From the NCBI GenBank assembly GCA_036620675.1, contig JAZHEE010000005.1: DNA of 64,000 bases; one strand, given 5' to 3'. A program made the translations under genes and the position numbers. A model generated the notes under the pieces. That model was not told where the DNA came from and searched no databases. It was given only the letters and a program-made list of their open reading frames with translations. This document shows positions 51,319 to 59,933 of the stretch, piece after piece (position 1 is the stretch's first letter; every line of letters begins with the position of its first letter). Source of the DNA: Jejubacter sp036620675 (GTDB lineage: Bacteria > Pseudomonadota > Gammaproteobacteria > Enterobacterales > Enterobacteriaceae).

Positions 51319-51333
51319 TGACAAAAATTGTCA
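51319..51333. promoter_or_regulatory. operator-like palindrome upstream of the SDR gene
   Basis: TGACAA-AAA-TTGTCA lies 52 bases before the SDR start and over the restored stop of the regulator. A related TGAC-GCT-GTCA lies near 50330, upstream of the truncated yncG copy. Both may be targets of the WYL regulator. Confidence 0.45.
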
Positions 51334-51385
51334 CAACCGTCATGTATGCTTCTGTAAAAGCACCAGGACTATTACCGGAGATGAC

Positions 51386-52135
51386 ATGAATTTTCATAAC
51401 AAAGTTGCGTTAATAACGGGAAGCACCACTGGCATCGGTGAAGAGGTCGCAGGGCAACTACACCGACATGGAGCCTGTGTGATCATTGTGTCCAGATCGT
51501 TACATCAGGCCGAACAAAGTGCCAGGGCATTATCACCAGATGGCAAAACGGCGATTGGCATAGCATGTGATGTTTCAGACCCTGAACAAGTCAGCAAAAT
51601 GGTTAATAATGCCGTAAATCATTTCGGCAGACTTGATTATGCAGTTAATAATGCAGGCACCACTGGCGAGCATAATAAAACAATAACGGAGCAGACAGTA
51701 GATAACTGGAATGCAGTTATATCCAATACGCTAAGCAGCGTCTTTTACTGTATGAAATATGAAATACCAGCGATATTAAAGTCAGGAGGCGGTTCAATAG
51801 TTAATTTATCGGCAGTAAATGGATTAACGGCTATTCCCGGGCTGGCGCCTTACACTGTCGCAAAGCATGGCATCATTGGTTTAACCAAAACCGCAGCGCT
51901 GGAATTCGCATGTAAAGGCGTACGGGTTAATGCGGTTGCACCTGGTTATGTCAGTACGCCCCGAATCAACGAACTGCCCGAAAGTATTATCAGCGCTTTC
52001 TCAAACAGCCATCCCATGAAAAGAATGGCAACCATGACCGAAGTGGCTGATTTTATTCTGTTCTTACTGTCAGAAAAATCAGGATTTTGTACTGGGGGCG
52101 TTTATCCTGTTGATGGTGGCTATCTGGCTGAATGA
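51386..52135 (+). CDS. short-chain dehydrogenase/reductase
   Basis: This 249-residue classical SDR has the cofactor motif TGSTTGIG (residues 11-18), NNAG (near 88-91), catalytic Ser in VNLSAVNG and YTVAK (near 152-156), then the PG motif VAPGYVSTPRI. The C terminus CTGGVYPVDGGY is typical. Substrate unknown; family members reduce keto groups of many metabolites. GGAGATGAC precedes the ATG. DNA is AT-rich like the regulator upstream, and both lie between the partial and complete yncG copies, suggesting joint acquisition. Confidence 0.9.
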   Translation: MNFHNKVALITGSTTGIGEEVAGQLHRHGACVIIVSRSLHQAEQSARALSPDGKTAIGIACDVSDPEQVSKMVNNAVNHFGRLDYAVNNAGTTGEHNKTITEQTVDNWNAVISNTLSSVFYCMKYEIPAILKSGGGSIVNLSAVNGLTAIPGLAPYTVAKHGIIGLTKTAALEFACKGVRVNAVAPGYVSTPRINELPESIISAFSNSHPMKRMATMTEVADFILFLLSEKSGFCTGGVYPVDGGYLAE

Positions 52136-52305
52136 GTCAGCGGTTAGCTTTAGTGCCGGAATTTCCCGGGATTCCGGTACCGGCCCCTGTAAATATCGCA
52201 TTTTACAGCTGCCCCCAATTGACCCGGATAAAAGCCCGTTAACAGACTTGCGGTTTACGCGAAAGCCGCCAGGCTACACTGAGTTTCTTTCACCGGAGAG
52301 TAACC

Positions 52306-52923
52306 ATGATAACCCTGTACGGCGCCCCGGGCTGGGGATCGGCGATTTGCGAACTGATGCTGCGGCTGGCGGAGATGCCGTACCGCGTTGAGAATGTGGA
52401 AGGCTTTGATAAACCAGGCCCGCAGCGCGATCGGCTGCGCCAGCTCAATCCGCTGTGTCAGGTGCCAACCCTGGTTCTGGACGATGGCAAGGTAATGACC
52501 GAATCGGCCGCCATTGCTCTGATGATCCTCGACCACCGTCCGCAGCTGGCGCCGCCGCAGGGCACGCCTGAGCGTCTGCAGTTTCAGCGCCTGCTTATCT
52601 GGCTGGTCGCCAGCGTTTACCCCACCTTTACTTATGCCGACTATCCCCGGCGCTGGGCCCCGGATGCGGCGCAGCAGCTGGAGGAGAATATGGTTCGCCA
52701 TCGTCAGTCGCTGCTGCTATGGCTGGAACAGCAGCTTAAAGCCGCGCCTTATGCGCTGGGGGCGCAGCTAACGCTGCTGGATTGCTACATCGTGGTCATG
52801 GAGCGCTGGGCGCCGGGGGTGAGCTGGTTTCGTCAGCATACCCCGAAATTCAGCGCGATCGCGGCCGCAGTACGACAGCGCCCGGAGCTGAAACAAGCGC
52901 TGGCGGCGAATGGTCTGCTTTAA
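52306..52923 (+). CDS. yncG: glutathione S-transferase-like protein YncG
   Basis: This 205-residue GST-fold protein has a thioredoxin-like N domain (MITLYGAPGWGSAICELML, then LNPLCQVPTLVLDDGKVMTESAAIALMILD with the cis-Pro and the ES glutathione motif near residues 53-69). The helical C domain includes FQRLLIWLVASVYPTFTYADYPRRWAPDA, which matches E. coli YncG closely as remembered. It is near yncE, as in E. coli. Activity of YncG is unknown. GGAGAG precedes the ATG. A partial copy lies 1.9 kb upstream. Confidence 0.9.
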   Translation: MITLYGAPGWGSAICELMLRLAEMPYRVENVEGFDKPGPQRDRLRQLNPLCQVPTLVLDDGKVMTESAAIALMILDHRPQLAPPQGTPERLQFQRLLIWLVASVYPTFTYADYPRRWAPDAAQQLEENMVRHRQSLLLWLEQQLKAAPYALGAQLTLLDCYIVVMERWAPGVSWFRQHTPKFSAIAAAVRQRPELKQALAANGLL

Positions 52924-53030
52924 GGCGTTTCAGGGGCTGTTGTAAAAACAGGGCAATGGAGATAACAGCAAGGTTTAATGGTCGGGACTCCTCCTGTGAA
53001 ATGTACTGTGGCCGTTGACCATAAAGAGCG

Positions 53031-53975
53031 TCAATTTTTAGTGATACGCTGCATTTGCTGCCGACAAACATCCAGTACATGCTGTCGCAGCCAGCGATGG
53101 CCAGGGTCGGCATCCAGCCGGGGGTGCCACATTTGCGATATGGTGATTTCCTGAGTTTTTACCGGAAGCTCGAACATGCGCAATGCCGTCGTCGCCTCAT
53201 TTTCATCACCGCTGATTCGGTTTATAAGAAAAGAAGAGGGGACGAGCGCAATCAAATCTGAGGCTACCGCCACGGCTATCGCGGCAGGAAAACTCGGTAC
53301 CACGGCAGCAATTTTCCGTTCCAGTCCTGATTCAGCCAGGGCCTTGTCTATCGGGCCGCTGGCGAATCCATGACGGGAAGTAATGACGTGTTCAAATGAA
53401 GCATATTGCGCGGCGCTGATATTACCTTTCCGCTTCAGCAGGGGGTGACCTTTTCTCACCGCACCGACAAACCGGTCTCTGAACAGCGCCTGCAGGCGTA
53501 TTTCCGGCCCCATTTCGCCTAAAACACCAATTTCTAGATCGGCCAGACCCGTGCGTAAATGTTTTGCGCTTTTTTCTTCTTTTGCCACAAAACAAAGGCG
53601 AACGAGGGGGGCTTTTACCGCCGCTGAGGTGATAAGCGTGCCACCGAAAGCCTCAACAAAACCTTCGTTCGCCCTGATAGTAAAGGTTCTTTCCAGTCTG
53701 GACAGGTCAAGCGATACCGCAGAGGGGCGGAGTATACCCAAAGCGGCAGAGACGGTGCGTTGGGTGCTTTCACGTATATTTTCGGCATAGGGCGTCAGCA
53801 CCATCTGACGCCCGGCCCGAACCAGCAGGGGATCGCCCGTCGTTGCGCGAAGGCGAGTCAGGGTTCTGCTCATCGCTGAAGGGCTTAACCCCAGACGGCG
53901 CGCGGCGCGAGTAACATTGGCTTCAGTGATAAGCACATCAAGGGCTATGAGTAAATTCAGGTCGGGGTCAGCCAT
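53031..53975 (-). CDS. LysR-family transcriptional regulator (NodD/SyrM-like type)
   Basis: This 314-residue LysR regulator starts MADPDLNLLIALDVLITEANVTRAARRLGLSPSAMSRTLTRLR (in order, residues 1-43). It has a C-terminal effector domain (LADLEIGVLGEMGPEIRLQALFRD; SRHGFASGPIDKALAESGLERKIA; ALVPSSFL). This pattern is that of the NodD-like LysR subgroup. The ATG at 53975 gives normal family length; a longer reading adds 88 unlikely residues. It is divergent from an SDR gene at 54257 with a 281-base gap and probably controls it. Confidence 0.9.
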   Translation of the reverse strand: MADPDLNLLIALDVLITEANVTRAARRLGLSPSAMSRTLTRLRATTGDPLLVRAGRQMVLTPYAENIRESTQRTVSAALGILRPSAVSLDLSRLERTFTIRANEGFVEAFGGTLITSAAVKAPLVRLCFVAKEEKSAKHLRTGLADLEIGVLGEMGPEIRLQALFRDRFVGAVRKGHPLLKRKGNISAAQYASFEHVITSRHGFASGPIDKALAESGLERKIAAVVPSFPAAIAVAVASDLIALVPSSFLINRISGDENEATTALRMFELPVKTQEITISQMWHPRLDADPGHRWLRQHVLDVCRQQMQRITKN

Positions 53976-54256
53976 AACTTCAGATATCCCGTTTGGAAAA
54001 AGAGGTAAGGCGTTTGGTGCATAGTATAAATGCAAGCTATGCGTCTTCCGCATTATGTCTGTCAGGCATAGAGTTGTCCACGTACCGGATAGTCCCGGAT
54101 ATCGACGGTAATAACTTGCCTTACAGCGGTGAAATTGACCAGTTATCGCCGCCGCCATTGCGGTGCGACGGGACTTTTCGCAATGAATCCATATTGTCAT
54201 GGACGCGCGCCGTTCGGCATCCGGGCGGCCTGCGCCCACAGAAGAGAGAGTTAACG

Positions 54257-54964
54257 ATGAAAAATAGAGAGACGCAAAAAACTATCCTTATCATCGGCGC
54301 ATCACGTGGGCTGGGCTATGCGATGGCTGCGGAATTTGTGACAAAGGGATGGCGCGTCATCGGCACCGTACGCGGGAAAGACAGAACGTTACTGCACCAG
54401 CTGGCGGATAAAAATCCAGAGCGCGTTGAGATTGAACAGCTTGAGGTCACTGATCCACAGCAGATCAAAGCGCTGCGGGAACGTTTATCTGACAAGGTGT
54501 TAGATATCCTCTTTCATAATGCCGGTATCGCTAACAAAAACCAGAGCGAGAGTATCGCAGAGGTATCGACCCGGGAATTCGAACAGGTCATGGTGACCAA
54601 TGCGTTAAGCCCTATGCGCGTGATTGAATGCTTACAGGATCTGGTTTGTGCAACAGGCACCATTGGTGTTATGTCGTCAGGACAGGGCAGCGTGAGCAAC
54701 AACAGAAACGGCGGACACGAGGTCTACCGTGGCTCCAAAGCTGCGCTGAACATGTACATGCGCAGTTATGCCGCTCGTCATGCCGGAGAATCACGTACTT
54801 TGCTGTTAATGGCGCCAGGCTGGGTCGCTACCGAGCTGGGCGGTGCTGAAGCGCCGCTAAGCATCGAGGAAAGCATTCCGAAAGTGGTGAAGGTGATGCT
54901 TTCACAGCAGGGGAAGCCGGGGCTGCAATATCTCGACCGTGAAGGGAAAACCGTGCCCTGGTGA
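54257..54964 (+). CDS. short-chain dehydrogenase (C-factor/sniffer-like SDR)
   Basis: This 235-residue SDR has IIGASRGLGYAMAAEF (residues 11-26), a HNAG-type motif LFHNAGIAN (near 84), YRGSKAALNMYMRSYA (YxxxK, near 156-160) and LMAPGWVATELGGAEAPLSIEES. The order resembles C-signal/sniffer-type carbonyl reductases. GAGAGAG precedes the ATG; an upstream in-frame extension is rejected. It is divergent from a LysR gene and followed 36 bases later by an amidohydrolase, probably in one operon. Substrate unknown. Confidence 0.87.
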   Translation: MKNRETQKTILIIGASRGLGYAMAAEFVTKGWRVIGTVRGKDRTLLHQLADKNPERVEIEQLEVTDPQQIKALRERLSDKVLDILFHNAGIANKNQSESIAEVSTREFEQVMVTNALSPMRVIECLQDLVCATGTIGVMSSGQGSVSNNRNGGHEVYRGSKAALNMYMRSYAARHAGESRTLLLMAPGWVATELGGAEAPLSIEESIPKVVKVMLSQQGKPGLQYLDREGKTVPW

Positions 54965-55000
54965 AGCGGTGGAAGTCATGATTTTTCAGGATGAGGACAG

Positions 55001-55987
55001 ATGATGAAGCTGATTGGTATTGAAGAGCATTTTTTGACCGGGGAAGTGTGTAGCGCCTGGAAAGCAGCGGGGCTGGATGCAAAAGATCCCAGTATTGCTT
55101 TTAATTCCGGCGTCATTAAGCGCCGGCTGTTTGATATCGCTGATGAGCGCCTTGCCCTGATGGATGAATCAGGTCTGGATATGCAGGTACTCTCCCTGAC
55201 GTCACCGGCGCTTCACGGGCTGGGGCCAGCCAGCGTCAGTATGGCACAGCGAATCAATGACGGTATTGCGGAAGTGGTGGCAAGGTACCCGGATCGGTTT
55301 CAGGCGCTGGCAACCCTGCCGGTCTCCATGCCTGATGAAGCGGCTAATGAACTGGAGCGTTGTATAAAAAGCCTGGGCTTTAAAGGCGCACTGCTATGCA
55401 GCGGTGGCGCAGAACATTTAGACAGCCCCGGTTATTTCCCCATTCTTAGCTGCGCCGAAACCCTGAATGCGCCAGTATTAATTCATCCGGGGGCGCCAGA
55501 TATCACCGTCAGAAACGCCTATTATTCAGGCTTCAGCCCGGAGGTAAATACGGCCTTCGCCACTTATGGTCTCGGCTGGCATTATGATGCGGGAATTCAA
55601 TTTATCCGTCTGGTTTTGTCAGGCACATTTGATCGCCTTCCGGCGCTTCAGACGATCCTGGGGCATTGGGGTGAGCTGATATTATTTTATGCAGAACGCC
55701 TGGCGGCGATGGACAGAGTGGCAAACCTGAAATTACCCCTGGCATCGTACCTGCGGGAAAATCTCTATGTTACGGCGAGCGGTATGTTCTTTCCTCATTT
55801 CCTGGACAGGGCGGTTGCGATAGTGGGAACGGAACGAATCCTCTTTTCTACCGATTACCCTTTCCAATACCGCACCGGTAATGAGGCGAGGCAATTTCTG
55901 GAAACCTGTCACCTCAGTGAAAATGATAAAGCGGCCTTTGCCCACGGCAACTGGATGCGTCTGACCCGTGCCCGAAGTGCCGATTAA
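55001..55987 (+). CDS. amidohydrolase-2 family protein (ACMSD/gamma-resorcylate decarboxylase-like)
   Basis: This 328-residue metal-dependent TIM-barrel protein begins LIGIEEHFLTGEV, a Glu-x-His variant of the amidohydrolase-2 metal motif. Other expected ligands are His in APVLIHPGAP (near residue 165), His in LGHWGELILFYAERL (near 221) and Asp in ILFSTDYPFQY (near 285). This set matches gamma-resorcylate/2,3-dihydroxybenzoate decarboxylases and ACMSD, which decarboxylate aromatic or keto acids non-oxidatively. Two ATGs (55001, 55004) follow GAGGACAG. It lies in a LysR-SDR-amidohydrolase group, suggesting an aromatic-acid pathway. Confidence 0.85.
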   Translation: MMKLIGIEEHFLTGEVCSAWKAAGLDAKDPSIAFNSGVIKRRLFDIADERLALMDESGLDMQVLSLTSPALHGLGPASVSMAQRINDGIAEVVARYPDRFQALATLPVSMPDEAANELERCIKSLGFKGALLCSGGAEHLDSPGYFPILSCAETLNAPVLIHPGAPDITVRNAYYSGFSPEVNTAFATYGLGWHYDAGIQFIRLVLSGTFDRLPALQTILGHWGELILFYAERLAAMDRVANLKLPLASYLRENLYVTASGMFFPHFLDRAVAIVGTERILFSTDYPFQYRTGNEARQFLETCHLSENDKAAFAHGNWMRLTRARSAD

Positions 55988-56086
55988 CTGACAGCAGCCG
56001 CCTGTGTTATTGATGCGGTCAGCTGCATCAGAGTCCCCTGTTTACGCGTAGTACGTGAAGATTTGTGAACGCTAAAGGCTAACTTA

Positions 56087-56761
56087 TCACGCCTGAGCCG
56101 CCCGCCGCTGCAGCACCGCCAGTAGGGTTCGTTCGGACTGATCCAGATAACTCGCCAGCATCTGCGCCGCCTCTTCATTTTTCCCGCTATTGAGCAGCGC
56201 TAACAGCGCGGCATTCTTTTCAATATAGGGGGCGTGTAGCATCTCCAGATCGTCCAGATGCCCGAAGGCCAGCCGCAGTTCGGCGGAAATATGCCGGTAC
56301 AGGCGCACCAGCCTCGGGCTGTCTGAAAGTTCGACGATAGCGGTGTGGAACAGCATATTGGCGGTACCCACCGCGCTCCAGTCGCCGCGGGCGCCGTGTT
56401 CACGGGCCAGGGTAATTTGCTGCGCCATGCGCTCTACCGCCGGATGCAGCGGCCATGCCTGACGCAGCGCGTCGCACTCGATCAGCCGTCGGATACGGTA
56501 GATATCGATAATCGCCGCCATATCCGGCACGGCCACGCAAACGCCGCAGTTCGGCTCGTAGTGCAGTAATCCTTCCTGAGTCAGCAGACGAAAAACTTCA
56601 CGCAGGGTATTGCGCGAAATCGCCAGCCGCTCGCTTAACGCAGCCTCTGACAGGCGGGCTCCCGGCGCCAGCTCGCCAGTAATAATCTTCTGGCGAATAA
56701 TTTCGGCCGTCTTTTCACTCAGTACAGGGGCAGGCGAGCTTTTCTTCATGGCAGGTTGCAT
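56087..56761 (-). CDS. GntR-family (FadR subgroup) transcriptional regulator
   Basis: This regulator of about 224 residues has an N-terminal winged helix (ETA-type: IIRQKIITGELAPGARLSEAALSERLAISRNTLREVFRLLTQEGLL in order) and an all-helical FCD effector domain (IYRIRRLIECDALRQAW; HTAIVELSDSPRLVRLYRHISAEL; YIEKNAALLALLNSG). The His/Asp metal set of FCD domains is plausible. ATGs at 56761 and 56749 are both possible; ribosome sites are weak. It is divergent from the oxoproline-type operon and very likely controls it. Confidence 0.88.
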   Translation of the reverse strand: MQPAMKKSSPAPVLSEKTAEIIRQKIITGELAPGARLSEAALSERLAISRNTLREVFRLLTQEGLLHYEPNCGVCVAVPDMAAIIDIYRIRRLIECDALRQAWPLHPAVERMAQQITLAREHGARGDWSAVGTANMLFHTAIVELSDSPRLVRLYRHISAELRLAFGHLDDLEMLHAPYIEKNAALLALLNSGKNEEAAQMLASYLDQSERTLLAVLQRRAAQA

Positions 56762-57094
56762 TCCCGGCAATCAACAGAGCGGCAATATTCACATATTTAG
56801 CCGGTCAGCGGCAAGGCACCCGAACTGTGCATCATATGCACCATTTAGGGGCAAAACTGCATTGCTATGCACAAAAACAGGGCATTGAGTTAATCAGCGA
56901 ATCAAAAAACAGTGATCGTCTTCGCGATTTTGTTACTGCTCTCCCAAAAGGGTATTGCCGGTTTATTCGCCGCTACGTAGTTTATTGTTCAACAATGCAA
57001 ACACATTAATTTAACAATTACAAAATTTGTTCCAACAATGGCCTGAAAATTGCCTGACAGACAAAGGGTTAACATCATAATGGGGAGTGACAGC

Positions 57095-58339
57095 ATGGCA
57101 GCTCTGGAAGCGGAAAATAAAAAGACCTTCGTGCGTAAGCGCCGATCGTCGTTAATCGCAGCCATCTTCTTAATGGCGACATCGGCTATCGGGCCCGGGT
57201 TTATTACCCAAACGGCGACCTTCACCGCCACCATGGGGGCCGCCTTTGCCTTCGGGATTCTGGCCTCGATAGTCATCGATTACGTGGTACAGCAGAATAT
57301 CTGGCGGGTGGTGACGCTCACCCGCAAGCGGGCGTCGGAGGTGGCCAATATCGCGCTACCGGGCAGCGGCTATCTGCTGTCGGTGTTGGTGGTGTTTGGC
57401 GGCCTGGTCTTTAATATCGGTAATATCGCCGGTGGCGGGTTGGGCCTGAATGCGCTGCTGGGGCTGGATCCTAAATGGGGGGGGCTGTTAAGCGCCGGCA
57501 TTGCGATTTATATCTTCTCTTCGCGCCGGGCTGGCGTCGCCATTGACCGGATGATGGTGGTGCTGGGGCTGGTGATGATTGCGCTGACGCTTTACGTCGC
57601 TTTCGTTTCCCAGCCGCCGCTGGGCGAAGCGCTGCGCCAGAGCGTCATGCCCGACCATATCGATTTCGCCACCATCACCACTATCGTCGGCGGTACCGTC
57701 GGCGGCTATATCAGCTATGCGGGCGCCCATCGCCTGCTGGATAAAGGCGCCGTGGGGCCTGAGCACGTCCACGAAGTCTCATCGGCGGCCACCAAGGGCA
57801 TTGTGGTGGTCGGCATTATGCGTTACATCCTGTTCCTGGCCATCCTTGGCGTGGTCGCCAGCGGCGTCACCCTGGACGTGGCGGGACACAGCGCCAATCC
57901 GGCATCCCAGGCATTTCAGCACGCGGCGGGCACTCTGGGGCTGCGTATCTTCGGCTGTATTCTGTGGGCGGCAGCCATTACCAGTGTGATTGGCGCGGCC
58001 TACACCTCGGTTTCGTTTCTGACCGTATTCCAACCGGGAATGACCGAGCGCCAGCGCAATATCGCGACCATCATCTTTATCGCCGTCTCGCTGGCGGTTT
58101 ACCTGATGCTGGGCACCGCGCCGGCGGCGCTGCTGGTGTTTGCCGGCGGTTTTAACGGCCTGGTATTGCCCATCGGCTTAACGATTTTCCTGTGGGTAGG
58201 CTGGCGTCGCGCCGATCTGATGGACGGTTATCATTACCCGCGCTGGCTGCTGGGGCTGGGGCTGATTATCTGCCTGCTTACCTGGTATATGGGCGTGATG
58301 TCGGTTGGCGCGATCTTTAATTATCTGAATGTAGTCTGA
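57095..58339 (+). CDS. NRAMP-like transporter (YcsG type) of the pxp operon
   Basis: This 414-residue membrane protein has about 11 hydrophobic segments and NRAMP/LeuT-like layout. The TM1 site where metal transporters have DPGN reads SAIGPGFITQTATFTATMG (near residues 28-46), so Asp and Asn are lost. The TM6 segment GGTVGGYISYAGAHRLLDKG lacks the MPH motif. Homologues (Bacillus ycsG) sit beside ycsF/kipIA genes, suggesting import of 5-oxoproline or a related organic acid rather than metal. The start MAALEAE follows GGGGAG at seven bases; longer readings are less likely. Confidence 0.82.
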   Translation: MAALEAENKKTFVRKRRSSLIAAIFLMATSAIGPGFITQTATFTATMGAAFAFGILASIVIDYVVQQNIWRVVTLTRKRASEVANIALPGSGYLLSVLVVFGGLVFNIGNIAGGGLGLNALLGLDPKWGGLLSAGIAIYIFSSRRAGVAIDRMMVVLGLVMIALTLYVAFVSQPPLGEALRQSVMPDHIDFATITTIVGGTVGGYISYAGAHRLLDKGAVGPEHVHEVSSAATKGIVVVGIMRYILFLAILGVVASGVTLDVAGHSANPASQAFQHAAGTLGLRIFGCILWAAAITSVIGAAYTSVSFLTVFQPGMTERQRNIATIIFIAVSLAVYLMLGTAPAALLVFAGGFNGLVLPIGLTIFLWVGWRRADLMDGYHYPRWLLGLGLIICLLTWYMGVMSVGAIFNYLNVV

Positions 58340-58353
58340 GAGGGGAAAGCCGG

Positions 58354-59127
58354 ATGAAAAGCATTGATTTAAACAGCGACCTGGGCGAAAGCTTTGGCCA
58401 GTGGAAAATGGGGGACGATGCGGCCATTCTACCTGTTGTCAGCAGCGCTAACGTCGCCTGCGGCTTTCACGCGGGTTCCCCCGCAGGCATTCTGGCGACC
58501 CTGGAGGCGGCGCGGCGCAATGGCGTGGCGGTGGGCGCCCACGTGGCCTATCCGGATCTGGTGGGGTTCGGTCGCCGGGCCATGGATATCGCCAGCGATG
58601 AGCTGACGGCGGACGTTATCTATCAGATTGGCGCGCTACAAGGGCTGGCGCGCGCCGCCGGAAGCGAAGTGAGCTATGTCAAACCCCATGGCGCGCTCTA
58701 TAACACCATCGCCCACGACCAGCGCCAGGCCCTGGCGGTGATTGCCGCTATCAAAGCGCTGGACTCATCGCTGATTCTGGTGGCGCTGGCGGGCTCGCCG
58801 CTGGTCGAACTGGCCCGGGAACAGGGGCTTAAAGTGGTGGCGGAAGCCTTCGCCGATCGCGCCTATCACGCCGATGGTACTCTGGTGTCGCGCCGCGAAG
58901 TCGGCGCCGTACTGCACGATCCTGAGCAGGTGGCGCAGCGTATGCTGAGGCTGATTAACGAGGGCGGCGTCGAATCGGTGGAGGGGAAGTTCACCTGCAT
59001 CGAAGCCGATTCTATCTGCGTACACGGCGACAGTCCGGGCGCCATCGCGATGGCGCGTCAGATTCGCACTACCCTGGAAAGCCACGGCATCGCCATTCGT
59101 CCTTTTAGCGGGGAGGCGCGTTCATGA
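58354..59127 (+). CDS. pxpA: 5-oxoprolinase subunit PxpA (LamB/YcsF family)
   Basis: This 257-residue cytoplasmic protein is a PxpA/YcsF protein, part of the prokaryotic ATP-dependent 5-oxoprolinase that opens 5-oxoproline to glutamate. Signatures are DLNSDLGESFGQW (residues 5-17), SSANVACGFHAGSP, VGAHVAYPDLVGFGRRAM, YVKPHGALYN and EAFADRAYHADGTLVSR. CVHGDSPGA lies near the C terminus. Length agrees with E. coli PxpA (244) plus a short tail. Its stop overlaps the next start by four bases. Confidence 0.94.
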   Translation: MKSIDLNSDLGESFGQWKMGDDAAILPVVSSANVACGFHAGSPAGILATLEAARRNGVAVGAHVAYPDLVGFGRRAMDIASDELTADVIYQIGALQGLARAAGSEVSYVKPHGALYNTIAHDQRQALAVIAAIKALDSSLILVALAGSPLVELAREQGLKVVAEAFADRAYHADGTLVSRREVGAVLHDPEQVAQRMLRLINEGGVESVEGKFTCIEADSICVHGDSPGAIAMARQIRTTLESHGIAIRPFSGEARS

Positions 59128-59933
59128 ATCCATATATCAAAGCCAGCGCAGAGGCTATCGCTCAGGCGCGCGCCGCACGTGAAACCATCCGTAACGGCTT
59201 CGATCGCCCCACGGCAGGCATGGCGCCCGGGATGACCCAGTGCAATATGATTTCGCTACCGCGGGACTGGGCCTTCGACTTTCTGCTGTACGCCCAGCGT
59301 AATCCGCGCAGTTGCCCGGTGCTCGACGTGTGCGAAGCGGGAAGCTTTAGCACCGTGCTGGCGGAAGGGGCTGATCTGCGTACCGACATTCCGCGTTATC
59401 GGGTCTGGCGCCAGGGAGAGCTGGCGGATGAAATCACCGATGCCAGCGCCATCTGGGCCGAACATCCGGATCTGGTGACTTTCCTGATTGGCTGTAGCTT
59501 TACCTTTGAAACGCCGATGCGCGAAGCGGGCATCGATATCCGCCATATTTCCGACAACTGTAACGTGCCGATGTACCGCACTAACCGTTTGTGCCGCCCG
59601 GCGGGACGGTTACAGGGGGAACTGGTGGTCTCGATGCGTCCTGTCGCAGCGCACCGGGTGCCGGACGCGGTCACCATCAGCGGCCGTTTCCCGGCGGTAC
59701 ACGGCGCGCCGGTTCAGGTTGGCGATCCAGACAGTCTGGGCATCGCCGATCTGATGCAGCCGGATTTTGGCGATCCGGTACGCATTGAAGAAGGAGAAGT
59801 ACCGGTGTTCTGGGCCTGCGGCGTTACGCCTCAGGCGGCGGTAATGAAATCAGGCGTGCCGTTCGCCATCAGCCACGCGCCGGGCCACATGTTTATTACC
59901 GATGTGCCCGACAGCGCCTGGCAGGAGGGCTAA
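59124..59933 (+). CDS. DUF1445 putative hydro-lyase (YcsI family)
   Basis: This 269-residue protein is of the YcsI/DUF1445 family, annotated as putative hydro-lyase and related to the N-terminal part of mammalian D-glutamate cyclase. Family segments include TAGMAPGMTQCNMISLPRDWAFDFLLYAQRNP (split, residues 31-62), GCSFTFETPM, NVPMYRTNRLCRPAG and FWACGVTPQAAVM, then SHAPGHMFITDV. Cys and His in the last two are likely functional. It is fused into the operon by overlaps on both sides (ATGA and TAAGTG). Together with PxpA/B/C it may handle D-isomers of glutamate/oxoproline; that is inference. Confidence 0.9.
   Translation: MNPYIKASAEAIAQARAARETIRNGFDRPTAGMAPGMTQCNMISLPRDWAFDFLLYAQRNPRSCPVLDVCEAGSFSTVLAEGADLRTDIPRYRVWRQGELADEITDASAIWAEHPDLVTFLIGCSFTFETPMREAGIDIRHISDNCNVPMYRTNRLCRPAGRLQGELVVSMRPVAAHRVPDAVTISGRFPAVHGAPVQVGDPDSLGIADLMQPDFGDPVRIEEGEVPVFWACGVTPQAAVMKSGVPFAISHAPGHMFITDVPDSAWQEG

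Noticed and set aside
53976..54256. N-terminal extensions of the LysR and SDR genes into their shared gap
   Set aside because: Both would give atypical N termini; internal starts with normal family length exist. The gap more likely holds divergent promoters.
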